The notes under the pieces are model-generated. The model saw only the letters and a program-made list of their open reading frames with translations. It had not been told where the DNA came from and searched no databases. Positions 12,160 through 21,969 of a stretch of DNA of 64,000 nucleotides are shown here, in pieces (within the stretch, counting starts at the first letter, position 1; every line of letters starts with the position of its first letter). Both the position numbers and the translations under genes were made by a program. This stretch comes from Chamaea fasciata. Lineage: Eukaryota > Chordata > Aves > Passeriformes > Sylviidae. The stretch spans positions 9,828,513-9,892,512 of the forward strand of contig JARCOQ010000006.1 of NCBI GenBank assembly GCA_029207755.1. The letters are read 5' to 3'.

Positions 12160-14720
12160 TTTGACCCCATTAAGGCGGGAAAAAAGGGTAATAAATGGTA
12201 CTTTTATGGAAGTTGTTTCTTTGCTATTCTACAACTTCATTTTAAAGAGTCACCTGTGGATTTTAATTGCAAGAATTAAAGTAACCAACTTTCCAATATT
12301 TTACAATATATTCTCCTGCTTACCCTGGATTTTTCTCACTTCATATTTTAGTTGTTATCTATTTTATACTTTTCCTTATAAGTCTGTACAGTCTCTTATC
12401 TGAACAGTAAACATTTGTAACCATGGGATAACAATTCATGAAGCACTTTGATAAATTCTCTATCAGAACCAAGCACAGATGACACATTTTTATTTAAATA
12501 TTCTGTCACAATAAAAAATGTTAGAATCAATCTTGTCCTATTGTCGTAAAAAATGAAATAACCATTTTCATCGTATAATTTTTTACAGAGACGCAGAAGA
12601 AGAAATAGTATTTGGGTTCTATATTCAAAGTTTCTCCATAAATATCATGAAGAATTAACCATGAGTAACTTATCACAGCTGGTAATTTTATATGTGGAAG
12701 AAAGACCCGATGATTACATTCAAGAAAGTTAATATTTAATGACAGAGGACATCGCACCTATTCTCTGTTGATTTATATTCATTCATTTAAACTGTTAATT
12801 TACAGAAATCTCCAAATTAATTTAAAAGTTACAGAACAGCCTTGAAGAAGAAATTTCACTGCCCCAAGAAGCAAACAACAAAATGTATTTCTAGAAGTAT
12901 CAAAGGAGAAAAAAAAACCTAATTCCATAAAAACATCTGCCTCAGGTCATCTGTTTGCAAATAATTCTTATACCTCTTTTTGAAAGAATTTATTCATTTT
13001 TCTTAGTGTGGATCCTATGGAAAGGACATAACTATTGCTACTGACATGATGGCACTACAACAGAACTAAAACCAGTGCTTACCGAAATTTTACTCTATTT
13101 TTTAAGTGCTTTCCTCCGCAGTCTAACTTGAAAGTTAAATCTCTAGGAAGAAGGCTTTTGGAATTTCTTTTGATGTTTGAAAAGACGTAGAGAACTGATA
13201 AAACTGGTTTTGTCAGCTCTGCACAGGATGGACACAGCTTCAGTATTTAAACCATAAGGAATATTTCCAATTGATCCTTTCCTTACAAGCACAACTGAGA
13301 GAACTGAGAGATTCAGCTGCTCCTGCTGTGCTGAACGGGCTTTCATGGAGATCTGCCATAAAAACAAATTCAATGGAATATGCAAGAGTGGGTTTTGTTA
13401 GTAAATAACAGCGTATTAAAAATTCAGGTTGATTAGCTGTAGAAAAGGGCAAAGTGAATAATCTATTTAGAAGCTCTAAGTAACTTAAAAGCTTAAGCCC
13501 CATTTGCAGAAGTCACCTGGGCAGCTGGGAGCCTCCCCTGACTGAAACCTCTTCCACTTTTTATATTCAGGATTTAAGTTCCACTTACATTCAAATTGCC
13601 TTCCATTTTTGAATGTTCTTGTCTGCTTTAAGCATATTGTAACATATGCTTGTTGGTTTTTTTCATGCAAAGCTTCAAAGGAAAGGACAAGTCCACAGGA
13701 GAAAGAAATGTCACACAATAATGACTGTAACACCAGTAATAACAGCAGATTGGAGTATCTACAAAAATATCTTTAAAATATTCTGAACACAGAAATTCTT
13801 TTGTATAACTACAAAATCTACTATTTTTCTTACTTCTCAAATGCAATCCCTGTGAGATGTTCTTAATGTTACAGTATTCAGCTTCACTTAACTGAGTAAT
13901 TCTCATTACTTAAGAAGCCTGAAAACTTGGGCAGTCTCTGCTGCAAGACTGAAAATGTCTCTCCACTGTTCCCTGTACCAGAATACTAATGCAGGGGGTG
14001 ATGTGGCTGAAAAGCACAGCTAGACAAAAAATATTCCAGAGGAGAAGAAAAAAAAAAAAGCCTGGCTATCAGAAAATGCTGATTCAGCACAGTTAAAGTA
14101 CTTCAAGGAAAGGTGTGCTTTCTCCACACAACCAACAAAAAACTACAGCAAAGCTTTACTCCTGCCCCTTACAAAGTCATTGTGCTTTGATGACAGCACA
14201 AGACATCTGAAACAATAAAATATGTATGAGGGTTGTATAGTCCTGCTATGGGACTGTTCATTTTGCTGGCAATTTTAAAATTAACCTGCTCATTCCATAC
14301 CAAAACAAAAACTGATTCAAAATATAAGGAACAGAAAAATCCTGCCTTCCAACCAACTCTACTGGTAACGGATGGTCACAACAGTTTATTTCCCCAGAGC
14401 AGCTGATCTTTTGTTGTATAAATACGACTTCAACCTATCCTAGTGTTTGAAAACATTCAGGAATGCCTTTCTGTATCCAACCACTGCTTGGAACCAGATA
14501 TCACTGCTCGCTCAGTGGCTCGTGTGTGATGCTGAGGAAATCAGGAGAAAACTGAGATGTAGAGCTCTTATCCAGAAACCTGATACAAAATTCCTTTACA
14601 GCTGTGGAGTGCTGAGCCTGCCCAACCAAAGACTCGATACAACAGCGCTATCAATCCAGGATATATTTAGATGTACAATGGATTCCACTAAGACAGTAAG
14701 AAGATACAATACAATAAATT
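12160..14720. other. Unique DNA with weak minus-strand exon-like segments
   Basis: Two minus-strand segments have exon-like borders. One at about 13600-13745 ends in a consensus GTAAGT donor (near 13600) after a frame containing KNQQAYVTICLKQT. The other at about 13290-13355 sits between a TTTTTATGGCAG acceptor and a GTAAGG donor and reads SMKARSAQQEQLNLSVLSVV in one frame. Joined directly, their phases keep a frame open only with difficulty, so I do not call them exons. The rest is AT-rich with no recognised repeat. Confidence 0.35.
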
Positions 14721-15226
14721 AGAATCATAGAATAGAATCGTGGAATGGTTTTGCTCGCAAGGGACCTTAAAGACCATTTTGTTTCAACCCTCTGCCATGG
14801 GCAGGGCTACCTTCCACTAGCCCAGGTTACTCCCAGCCCAACCTGGCCTTGGACACTCCCAGGGATCCAGGGGCAGCCACAGCTTCTCCGGGCAACCTGT
14901 GCAAGAGCCTCACCCCCCTCACAGGGAAGGATTTCTCTGTATTTCTAACCTAAATTTCTCCTCTTTCAGTTTGAACCCATCACTCGTTGTCCTGTCACTA
15001 CAGCTCCTGATGAAGAATCCCACTCAACTTCCTGCAGCCCCTTCAGTTAATGGAAAGTGCTATGAAGTCTCCACACAACCTTCTCCTCACCAGGCTGAAA
15101 CAGCCCCAACTTTCTCAATCTATCTCCATGGGGAAGATGCTCTGGTCCACTTAGCAACTTCCTGGCCCTCCTCTGGACCTGCTCCAACAGTCCCACATCC
15201 TACTTATATGCGGAGCACCAGAACTT
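14721..15226 (-). mobile_element. CR1 LINE, 3' ~0.5 kb
   Basis: This antisense CR1 copy starts at its 3' tail ('gaatcatagaatagaatcg') and runs through the 'ctgccatgggcaggg', 'aacctggccttggacactcc' and 'ctcacccccctcacagggaagg' boxes. It then enters the region matching the end of the second open reading frame ('tggccctcctctggacctgctccaacagtc'). It is truncated at its 5' side near 15226. Confidence 0.95.
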
Positions 15227-15380
15227 ACAATGTTGCAAACTTAGTTATCAACCACTTCTTTTATACAGGACAAAACCTGGTTTCCGGTCTTTGTTGTCAC
15301 TTCTTCAACTTTTGTCTTACAACAGCCTTAAAAAAATCTTGTCTTTATTTTCCAACACTGCTCAAGGCAGGCTGGCTGAA
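15227..15380. other. Spacer between two opposed CR1 copies
   Basis: This ~154-bp spacer is not clearly CR1. It separates the truncated 5' sides of two CR1 elements in opposite orientation. Confidence 0.5.
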
Positions 15381-15892
15381 CCTTGAGTGCTGTGCCCAGT
15401 TCTGGCCCCACAATTTAGGAAGGACGCCGAGATGCTTGCGCGCGTCCAGAGGAGGTAACAAGGCTGGTGAGGGGCTTGGAACACAAACCCTGTGAGGAAC
15501 AGCTGAGGGAGCTGGGGTTGTTTAGCCTGGAGAAAAGGAGACTCAGAGGTGACCTTATCACTCTCTACAGCTTCCTGAAAGGTGGCTGTAGCCAGGTGGG
15601 GGTTGGTCTCTTTCTCCAGGCAGCAACTGACAGAACGAGAGGACACAGGCTCAGGCTGCGCCAAGGGAAATATAGGTTGAATATCAGGAAAAAGTTTTTT
15701 ACAGAAAGGGTGAAAAAGTATTGGAATGGTCTGCCTGGGCAGGTGGTGGAGTCACCATCCCTGGATGTGTTTAAAAAAAGACTGGATGTGGCACTCAGTG
15801 CCATGGTTTAGTTGAGGTGTTAGGGCTGGATTGGATTCGATGATCCTGGAGGTCTCTTCCAGCCCAGGGATTCTGTGTGTGATTCTCTGTGT
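15381..15892 (+). mobile_element. CR1 LINE, 3' ~0.5 kb with coding end
   Basis: This sense CR1 copy includes the end of the second open reading frame and the 3' tail with two 'gattctgtg' type repeats (15869-15892). The homologous coding sequence begins with the 'gagtgctgtgcccagttctgg' segment. A frame change near 15435-15455 breaks the upstream part, after which the frame stays open to the natural stop. It belongs to a different CR1 subfamily from its opposed neighbour: its 3' end uses the 'ggatgtggcactcagtgccatgg' version. Confidence 0.95.
15467..15811 (+). pseudogene. CR1 ORF2 C-terminal remnant (reverse transcriptase polyprotein tail)
   Basis: This open frame of about 114 codons matches the extreme C-terminus of the CR1 ORF2 polyprotein (endonuclease plus reverse transcriptase). 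Recognisable blocks in order are [18 protein letters not shown], a block related to YNYLKGGCSEVGVGLF, the DRTRG block, [13 protein letters not shown], and [20 protein letters not shown] before the stop. The catalytic domains lie upstream and are absent because the copy is 5'-truncated. The frame opens with a GTG rather than an ATG, and a frameshift separates it from more upstream homologous sequence. It is a dead fragment with no expected function, but notably free of stops for its length. Confidence 0.88.
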
Positions 15893-16342
15893 GTGACTCG
15901 GCAGCAGTTTGCTCCCAGTCAGGTTCAGGTGTTGTTGATCCAGCTGGAAGATCTCACCCACCAGTACTGAAGCTCAAGAGAGGAATGAGAACTTCAGCTG
16001 CTCCTGCTCCCTGCAGCTGCTGGCTTGGGAAGCTGTGCCTCAAAAATGTTTTCAGAGCACTTAATCCTAACAAATGTAACAAATGTAGTGTTTCTGAAAA
16101 ATCAACAAGTTTATCTTAGCCAGCAGTAGCTCTCACCCTCCTCTGAAATACTACTTTCTTTTTGTAACTTTCATCTTCCCTGCCCATTCTGGTCTTTTTT
16201 ATATCTCCTCCTTGCACCTTACCTAGAGCAGCTTTAAGGGAACAATTCCTCCAGACAGCTTAGTGCTGCTACTCCTTATTTCTGCACGTTGCCCTTCTCA
16301 TTTCCAACTGCATACTGTACTATTTATTTACTTATTCATCCC
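15893..16342. other. Unique DNA, no gene seen
   Basis: Nothing recognisable was found between two sense CR1 copies. Confidence 0.5.
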
Positions 16343-16535
16343 TGTGAGTGAGGCACAGGTTTCCCAGAGAAGCTGTGACAGCCCCTGGATCCCTGGAAGT
16401 GCCCAAGGCCAGGCTGGACATGGGTGCTTGGGGCAGCCTGGATAGCGGAAGGTGCCCCTGCCCATGGCAGGGGAGTGGGACTAGATGATCTTAAAGGTCT
16501 CTTTCAACCCAAATCATTCTGCAATTTTATGATTA
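16343..16535 (+). mobile_element. CR1 LINE, 3' end
   Basis: This sense CR1 end shows 'tttcccagagaagctgtgaca', 'cctggatccctggaagtgcc', 'cccatggcaggggagtggga', 'aaaggtctctttcaaccc' and a degraded 'attttatgatt' tail. It is 5'-truncated to ~190 bp. Confidence 0.93.
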
Positions 16536-19082
16536 TTTCTGTATAGCTGCCCTTCATCTTTCCATGACCATTTGATATTATATCTAAATTCAAAGTATTC
16601 CTTTGCATTATTCACCTATGAACAAACTGTGGAGCAAGTGAATAAAGAGTTCAGCTTTCCTCAGCCAAGCCTTGGAATATGCTGTATTAACAGGAAAGCC
16701 TAGTCACCTAAAATGTAATAAAACATCGTTCTGTCGCTGCAGACAGAAAAAAAAATATTCTCATGCTGGTGCATTCAGACAGCATGTAATACCTGCAAGG
16801 CATTGTCATAACTACTACAAATTGGCCACAAAACAGATTTCAATAAATACTGTGGTTATAATTCATATGTAACAAGAAGAAAAGTGTTAAGGGATAAAAA
16901 AGTACGTACTTTCTGAAACAGTAGGTGTGAAAAAACGAATAGGTGAGGATGAAGACAATTTTTGGCAGTAGGAAAAAAGCAGGGGGGAACTGTGGGAACA
17001 GAAGAAATCTCAGCAGTCACACAGGTGTGGTGCTAAACAGGGACTCTGAGCTACACCAATAGTGCAAAAGGGCAGATACATTCAAAAAGTAATTCTGCAT
17101 GTGCAAAGAAGTTGATGATTTGCTGGTACCTCATGAGAATACTAATTACTTCTTGATCCCACGGCAAATACAATGTTAAAACAGTTTTACTTTGCAGTAA
17201 ACATTTTCTGTTAGCAGCACCAAAGATCACCATGGAGGAGCACTCTCAGAAGTGTCCCAGTTACCTCTCTCACCAACAGGGATTTTTAGGAATACTGAAA
17301 ATCCTGGGGAAATTCCAAGAGTCTGAATGAACACTGATGTTACAACCATCTCTCCAAAAGATCCAGTGAGACAGTGGTTGTAACCATAGGAGGGTTAGAA
17401 CAATGGCAGTCCTGAACAAAAGTAATTTAAGAAAAATTATATGGGATTCAACTGATACCTCAGAGCTCTGTAACAAATAATAGGAAGTAAAATAATGAAA
17501 GCTGACTTTCTCAAATGATTGTGGTTTAATTCCTTGATATGACTGATATTTCCAATTGGCAGAAATATCTGTCTGCATGTATAAAATTCTCTAGCACTTG
17601 CTGCAGTGTTCTGTGAGAGCCTGCAATTAAACTGGTGAAGAACTGGTAAAGTGACATGTCAAAAAGAAAAAAAAAAAAAACAGCTTTTGAGAAGAGCTCA
17701 TCACAACATAACTCAGATTAACATGGGGTTCCCCAAAGGCGGAGCCACTACCACGAAACACCCTTTCAATTATTTATAAGCCTACACCATAAATCATGAT
17801 ATAATTTGCACAAGTATAAATTGATAGAGTGCTCCATAACTGAGATAAATCAGTTACAAAAAGCCATCAGGAGTGTTGGGTATAATCAATCAATGCTGGA
17901 AACAAAAGGTTATTTAAAAAAGCCACATACAAAGTTATAAAGCTGCAATCAGGAAAACACATGCCAGTCTATGGAATGATGAACTCTTGTGGAAAGAAAC
18001 AGTCCTGCAAAGGGGTTGCCACTGTGAGAGTACTCAGAGAAAAGCAGATCAAAATGCAGGGCTGCAAATGAAGGTTTAACATGGAAATGTGATGCAGAAG
18101 CACAGTAATACCTGAGAGGTAGTATTTAAATGCACAAAAAACTCCTGAGACAAGGCTCTGGCGTGCTGCATCCAGCTCACGTTTTCATAAAAATGCTGAA
18201 AAAGTGGATTTGAAAAAAACAATCTCCAGAAACTGAGTTGTGAGGGAAATGCATGCAGGGACAAATTTAAAGAATTTCAGTTCACTCAGTTTTTCAAGTA
18301 GAAAAGAGAGGGAATACTGGGTTACAGCAGATAAATACTTCCACGGTAAGAAAATACTTCAAGTTCTTTAGCATAGTGGAGAAAGGCAGATCACTAACCA
18401 GTGACTAGAAGCTGAAGCCAAATAACTTAATAAACAGCAGAAACACTACCTCTTACTGTCTTCGGATGAAAATTCCAATTTTTCTAGAAAACATGTTTCA
18501 GCCAAATGCAAGTTATTGCATTCAAGAGTAACTGGATGAAATCCAACTGACTACAACAGTCAAGGGGTCAGAGCAGGAGATCTAATTGCTTCCTTTGGCT
18601 TTCAAGCCTCAGTCTACAAATACTCTTGGTTTTCAGTGCTTCAAAGGCATTTCAGTAGTACCGTGCATGCTCAACATTAATATTAAAAGAGCTCTCAGAA
18701 AATCTGCATGAATTACAGTTGTATTTCCATGTAAGGGCTCGAGTGACACTGGAGCTTTCCTGTTGAGGCTTCTGTCACCAGCAGAGCCCATTAATGGAAT
18801 TACAGCTACCTCGTACCCAGCTGAGGTGGTATTTCTGTAAACAAGCATTTACACAATTGAGTGCAGAACTTCACCCTTCAAGGCAGTACTTTTTCTCCTC
18901 TAGAAAGAATCCTCTTTGACCTGGAGTATGAAAAGGCTGATACAATGCATTGTACCAATCACAGGCACTACAGGTAAAAAAGGAAAACCAGCAGCATTGT
19001 AAATAGCCACAAAGCCAGGAAAATCTGGTGCTCCCATCAGCAGCATCGTTTGAACCTGCCCCTGTTTATGGCCCTCATATAC
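16536..19082. other. Unique DNA with weak minus-strand exon-like segments
   Basis: Two minus-strand segments have plausible splice borders. About 18112-18195 is flanked by a CCACTTTTTCAG acceptor and a CTCAG/GTATTA donor, and its frame has two N-glycosylation sequons (NVS, NTT). About 18820-18844 follows a TTGTTTACAG acceptor. A further acceptor (TACTTTTGTTCAG) lies near 17412. These could be small exons of the unidentified minus-strand gene, but each is weak alone. No repeats were recognised. Confidence 0.3.
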
Positions 19083-19236
19083 CTGGCACTCCAAAACACA
19101 CACAGCACCCACAGCAGTCTTGACAAGTCCAACATTTTTCAGGAATAGATGCCAAGGGAATGTATAAGATTCACGTTAAATATCCAGGCTCCTGGAGTTG
19201 TGCTGTAGCATCGGCTGCTGTGGTATCTGTGGACTT
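19083..19236 (-). CDS. Candidate first coding exon with signal peptide
   Basis: On the minus strand an ATG at 19135, with A at -3, opens the frame MLDLSRLLWVLCVFWSA. This has the classic signal-peptide shape: a short polar start with one arginine, a Leu/Val/Phe core, and a small Ser-Ala end. The frame meets a CAG/GTATAT donor with the last exon base at 19083, after 17 codons plus 2 nt. A possible acceptor (TTATTTTAG) would start the exon at 19236, leaving a 5' leader with one 11-codon upstream frame. It is about 0.7 kb below a well-formed minus-strand noncoding exon in the CpG island, as expected for a first coding exon. A second frame is also open across this region, and the acceptor tract is poor, so the call is tentative and the family unknown. 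Confidence 0.22.
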
Positions 19237-19964
19237 CTAAAATAACATTTCTATCCTGGTGAAGTATGAAGTAACTTCAAATTCAGCAAATGGAAGTTTG
19301 GATAGGCTGGAATTGTCCGAAGCACGCTCGCAATCAAATAAATGCTCCACAGGAGAGAGACACAACCACCAAGTACCCGAGCATCACCTTAAAAAGAACC
19401 CAGGCATCACACGCAACCAGCGAGACACGAGGGAGGGCATCCACCCCTCAACCTCCAGAGAAGGAAGCACCTGCCACCTCACGCTACACCCCGCTGTAAA
19501 TGTGTATAAAAGTTTCTTTCCCGAAGCCCTGGCGCACGGATGTCCCGCCGAGCATCCCCAACGCCACCTCCCAAACGGGCACGACAGCCAGGCAAGTCTG
19601 GCAGCACCCCACCAGCACCAGCACGGCGGAGCAAAACTTCTTCCACTCGGAGAAGCCCCACAAGGAGACACTTTGGCTGCCGTCGCCTTCCAGCCAACAT
19701 CCCCACGGCTCCTCGCCATCCCCGGCGCTCCACGCAGAGACAAAGCCACGCTTTAAACTTTCGCTCCTCGCCGCCGGAGCAGATCCTGCGCTGGGAGCTG
19801 GCACCTCTCGGGCTGGGCGCTGGCTGGGATGTGCAGCGAGTGCTCGGGAAGGTCTCAGACCCTGGCAGAGGCCTAGAGGGAAGGGATGGAGGAGCTGCCC
19901 GCAGCCCCCTCCCCACCGCCCAGCCCCGCTCCCCGCGACCCTTCCCCGCCGGCTCCCGGCTCAC

Positions 19965-20028
19965 CGCCGCCGCGCAGCACAGGGACGCGCAGGGGGATGG
20001 AGAAAAGGGAGCAAGGAGCCTCTGACGC
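19965..20028 (-). other. Candidate noncoding exon of minus-strand transcript
   Basis: On the minus strand a strong acceptor (TATTCTCTTTTCTTCAG, exon from 20028) and a strong donor (GGCG/GTGAGC, exon end 19965) bracket 64 nt of CpG-rich sequence. There is no ATG in it, so it would be 5' untranslated. It follows the putative first exon by ~620 bp. The pairing of a long pyrimidine tract with a good donor at this spacing is unlikely to be accidental, but the transcript itself is unseen. Confidence 0.5.
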
Positions 20029-20330
20029 CTGAAGAAAAGAGAATAATTTCAAACAATACCCCCCCCCCCAAAAAAAAAAAATAGACTTAATACGGAGCCA
20101 GGTTTCACCTCGAAGTGATGGCGGGTAAATAGATGAATAAGTGAAACAACACACCTTTGACCCTCTCTTTTCTTCCCTAAATATAATCCCCCTCTTCCCA
20201 TAGTACACACACCACAAAATGACCATTAATTCGAATCCATGCTTTGCAGGAGGGGGGATTATCTCTGTGACCGACTCTGTCTCTTTCCCTCTCCCGGTCT
20301 TTCACTGCGCGAGAAATGAAATTGCATGTT

Positions 20331-20635
20331 TTAGGAAAAAAAAAAAAAAAAAAAAAAAGAAAGGAATTGCGGGGGGGGGAGGCGGGGGGGAGGCAAGATT
20401 ATTATATCTGGAGGGTGCGAAATGTGGGCACGGGGAAAGCCTGGGGGATGGGGAGGAGTGGAGAAAGGTGGCTAAGGAGAGAAGAAAGGAAAGGAGGACC
20501 AGGAAGCGCAGGGAAGGATGAGGGGAAGGCGAGATAAGGGGGAAGGAGGATAAGGAAAGAAGGATGAAAGGAAGGAGGTCGGGAGGAAGGATGAAAGGGA
20601 GGAAGGGATGAGGGGAAGAAAGGAGGATGCTCTGC
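20331..20635 (+). repeat. Purine-rich tract with A and G homopolymers
   Basis: A run of 23 A at 20336-20358 is followed by G9 and G7 runs at 20371-20390. From about 20448 to 20631 there is a near-continuous purine tract built of GGA, GGAA and GAAA units with few pyrimidines. It sits inside the CpG island, immediately beyond the minus-strand first donor, so a minus-strand transcript would carry it as a pyrimidine-rich stretch at the start of intron 1. Purine mirror-like tracts and G-runs can adopt triplex or quadruplex structures. Confidence 0.85.
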
Positions 20636-20646
20636 CCTGGCCTCAC

Positions 20647-20900
20647 CTCAGCTCGGTGGGTGGGGGTGGGAGAATCTCTCGCCGCCGCCGCCGTCGCCTC
20701 CTCCTCCGCCACCTCCTCCTCCTCGCCAGCAGCGCCGGTCACTGACGGGCCGGCTGTGCGGCGCGGCTCCCTCGGCCGGTCCCCGCCTCCCCGCTCGCCT
20801 CGCTCCCTCCTCCCGCCGCCGGCCCGAGCCGCGCTCGCTGGGCTCTGAGCGGAGCCGGGCGCTGCCGCCGCGGCCGCCCCGCCACAGCCACGGGGGGAGG
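20647..20900 (-). other. Candidate first exon (5' UTR) of minus-strand transcript
   Basis: The minus strand reads CCGAGCTGAG/GTGAGGCC at 20647/20646, a near-perfect donor at the edge of the densest CpG sequence. No ATG lies between the donor and 20870 on this strand, consistent with an untranslated leader. The 5' end cannot be placed from sequence; 20900 is only a rough limit. Confidence 0.5.
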
Positions 20901-20950
20901 AGGCGGCAGCGCGCCTGCGCCGCCGGGCGCTGCCGCCGAGGGAGGGAGGG

Positions 20951-20986
20951 ATGGAGCCGCCGCCGCTCCCGGCTCCGGGGCCGGCC
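20951..20986 (+). CDS. Candidate first coding exon of plus-strand gene
   Basis: An ATG in strong context (G at -3 and +4) opens the 12-codon frame MEPPPLPAPGPA. It ends exactly in phase 0 at a consensus donor, GCC/GTGAGTACGG. Short Pro/Ala-rich N-termini encoded in CpG islands are common for vertebrate first exons. No second exon could be recognised downstream, and no family can be named from 12 residues. Alternatives are a noncoding RNA that happens to contain this ATG, or use of the donor from an upstream start. Confidence 0.35.
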
Positions 20987-21175
20987 GTGAGTACGGAGCG
21001 GGCACGGCTGCGGCAGGTGCGGGGCTGAGAGCGGGGCACGGGCGCTGCGGGAGCGGGGGACGCGGGCCCGGCACGGGCGGTGCGCCGCGGGAGGCGGAGG
21101 GCAGGCACGGCGGTGATGGAGAGAGGCTGCTTACGAGAGCGGGTGGGGACAGCACCAGCGGAATGGGCTCACACT

Positions 21176-21410
21176 GAGGGAGAGTGGGTTTGATAATAGG
21201 AATTAGATAATAGGAAGAAGTTCCTCCGTATGCGGGCGGTGAGGCCCTGGCACAGGGTGCCCAGGGAAGCTGTGGTTGCTCCATCCCTGGAAGTGCCCAA
21301 GGCCGGGTTGGACGGGCTCGGAGGGACCTGGGACTGTGGGAGGTGTCCCCGGCCATGGCAGGGGATGGAACGAGATGGGCTTCGGGGTGCCCTTCCAGCC
21401 CAGAGCATCC
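21176..21410 (+). mobile_element. CR1 LINE, 3' end, GC-rich copy
   Basis: This sense CR1 copy contains 'ttagataataggaagaagtt', 'ggtgaggccctggcacaggg', 'gtgcccaggg' followed by 'aagctgtggttgct', 'catccctggaagtgcccaag' and 'gcccttccagcccagagcat'. It lies about 190 bp beyond the plus-strand donor at 20986, inside the putative first intron, and has G/C at many positions where other copies have A/T. Confidence 0.92.
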
Positions 21411-21754
21411 CGGCTCTCTGAGGGCAGCGCCGGCAGCGGCGACTCTCCAAGCACAGCCGGGTGGCCCAGGGCCAGCGCTGGGAGCTGTGGCAGGGCTGGC
21501 ACCAGGCGCTGGAGGCGTTCTCTCGGTGCCTTCCTGTGGTGGTCCCATGCGCTGGCTCAGCTGCCTCGCAGGGGGAAGATCGGTGGGTTATGGATGTACC
21601 GTCAGGACTTGATGCAATAGCCTCAGTTCTCCTGTTCTCTTAAGCTACAAAGACTCTGTATCCTTTCTTCCGTGGGTGTTCGGCAGCCCGACCTGACAGG
21701 AGGGTCGGGATCTGCTCCCAGGGAGTCAGGACAGGGTGTCGGGTCACAGCCTTA
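21411..21754. other. Moderately GC-rich unique DNA
   Basis: This is a shoulder of the CpG island between two CR1 copies; no exon or motif stands out. Confidence 0.45.
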
Positions 21755-21969
21755 AGCTGAGCCAGGGTTTAGGTTGGACATTAGGAGGGATTTCTTCACA
21801 GAAAAGGGGTGGTTAGGCATTAGGATGGGCTGTCCAAGGAGTCACCGTCTCTGGAGGTGTTTAAGGAAACATTGGACGTGGCACTCGGTGGTGTTGGCTC
21901 GTAAGCTGGACTCGATAATCTCAGCGATCTTTTCCAGCCCAACTGACTCTGTGATTTGCTGATTCTGTG
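21755..21969 (+). mobile_element. CR1 LINE, 3' end
   Basis: This sense CR1 copy retains a trace of the ORF2 end: 'aggttggacattaggaggga' and 'tttcttcacagaaaa' encode a block like RLDIRRDFFTEK. The 'tggaggtgtttaaggaaac', 'tggacgtggcactcgg' and 'tggactcgataatctcagcg' boxes follow, with two 'gattctgtg' type tail repeats. It is of the same 3'-end type as the copy at 15381-15892. Confidence 0.93.

Larger units (their letters stand above)
19520..21110. promoter_or_regulatory. CpG island, probable divergent promoter
   Basis: This is the only GC-rich, CpG-dense block in the window; the densest part is 20640-21110, with a shoulder at 19540-20030. An AT-rich, homopolymer-rich break sits at about 20040-20360. 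It contains GCC/CTC trinucleotide stretches (20681-20725) and an NRF1-like palindromic GCGCCTGCGC core (20911-20920), with no obvious TATA box. Such islands mark housekeeping or developmental promoters in birds. Splice donors point outward on both strands (minus at 20647, plus at 20986), so transcription probably starts in both directions from about 20750-20940. Confidence 0.85.

Noticed and set aside
14899..15495. 198-codon plus-strand open frame
   Set aside because: It spans an antisense CR1, a spacer and the start of a sense CR1, so it is a composite of repeat sequence.
18900..19112. Minus-strand frame of ~70 codons overlapping the signal-peptide candidate, with a hydrophobic stretch
   Set aside because: It has no ATG near its start, a stop just upstream, and competes with the ATG-initiated frame that ends at a donor. 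At least one of the two must be chance, so it was not called.
20302..21548. Two long minus-strand open frames (268 and 269 codons) across the CpG island
   Set aside because: They run through GC-rich, stop-poor DNA, are composed mainly of Pro, Ala, Arg and Ser, read through predicted splice donors and a CR1 copy, and show no domain.
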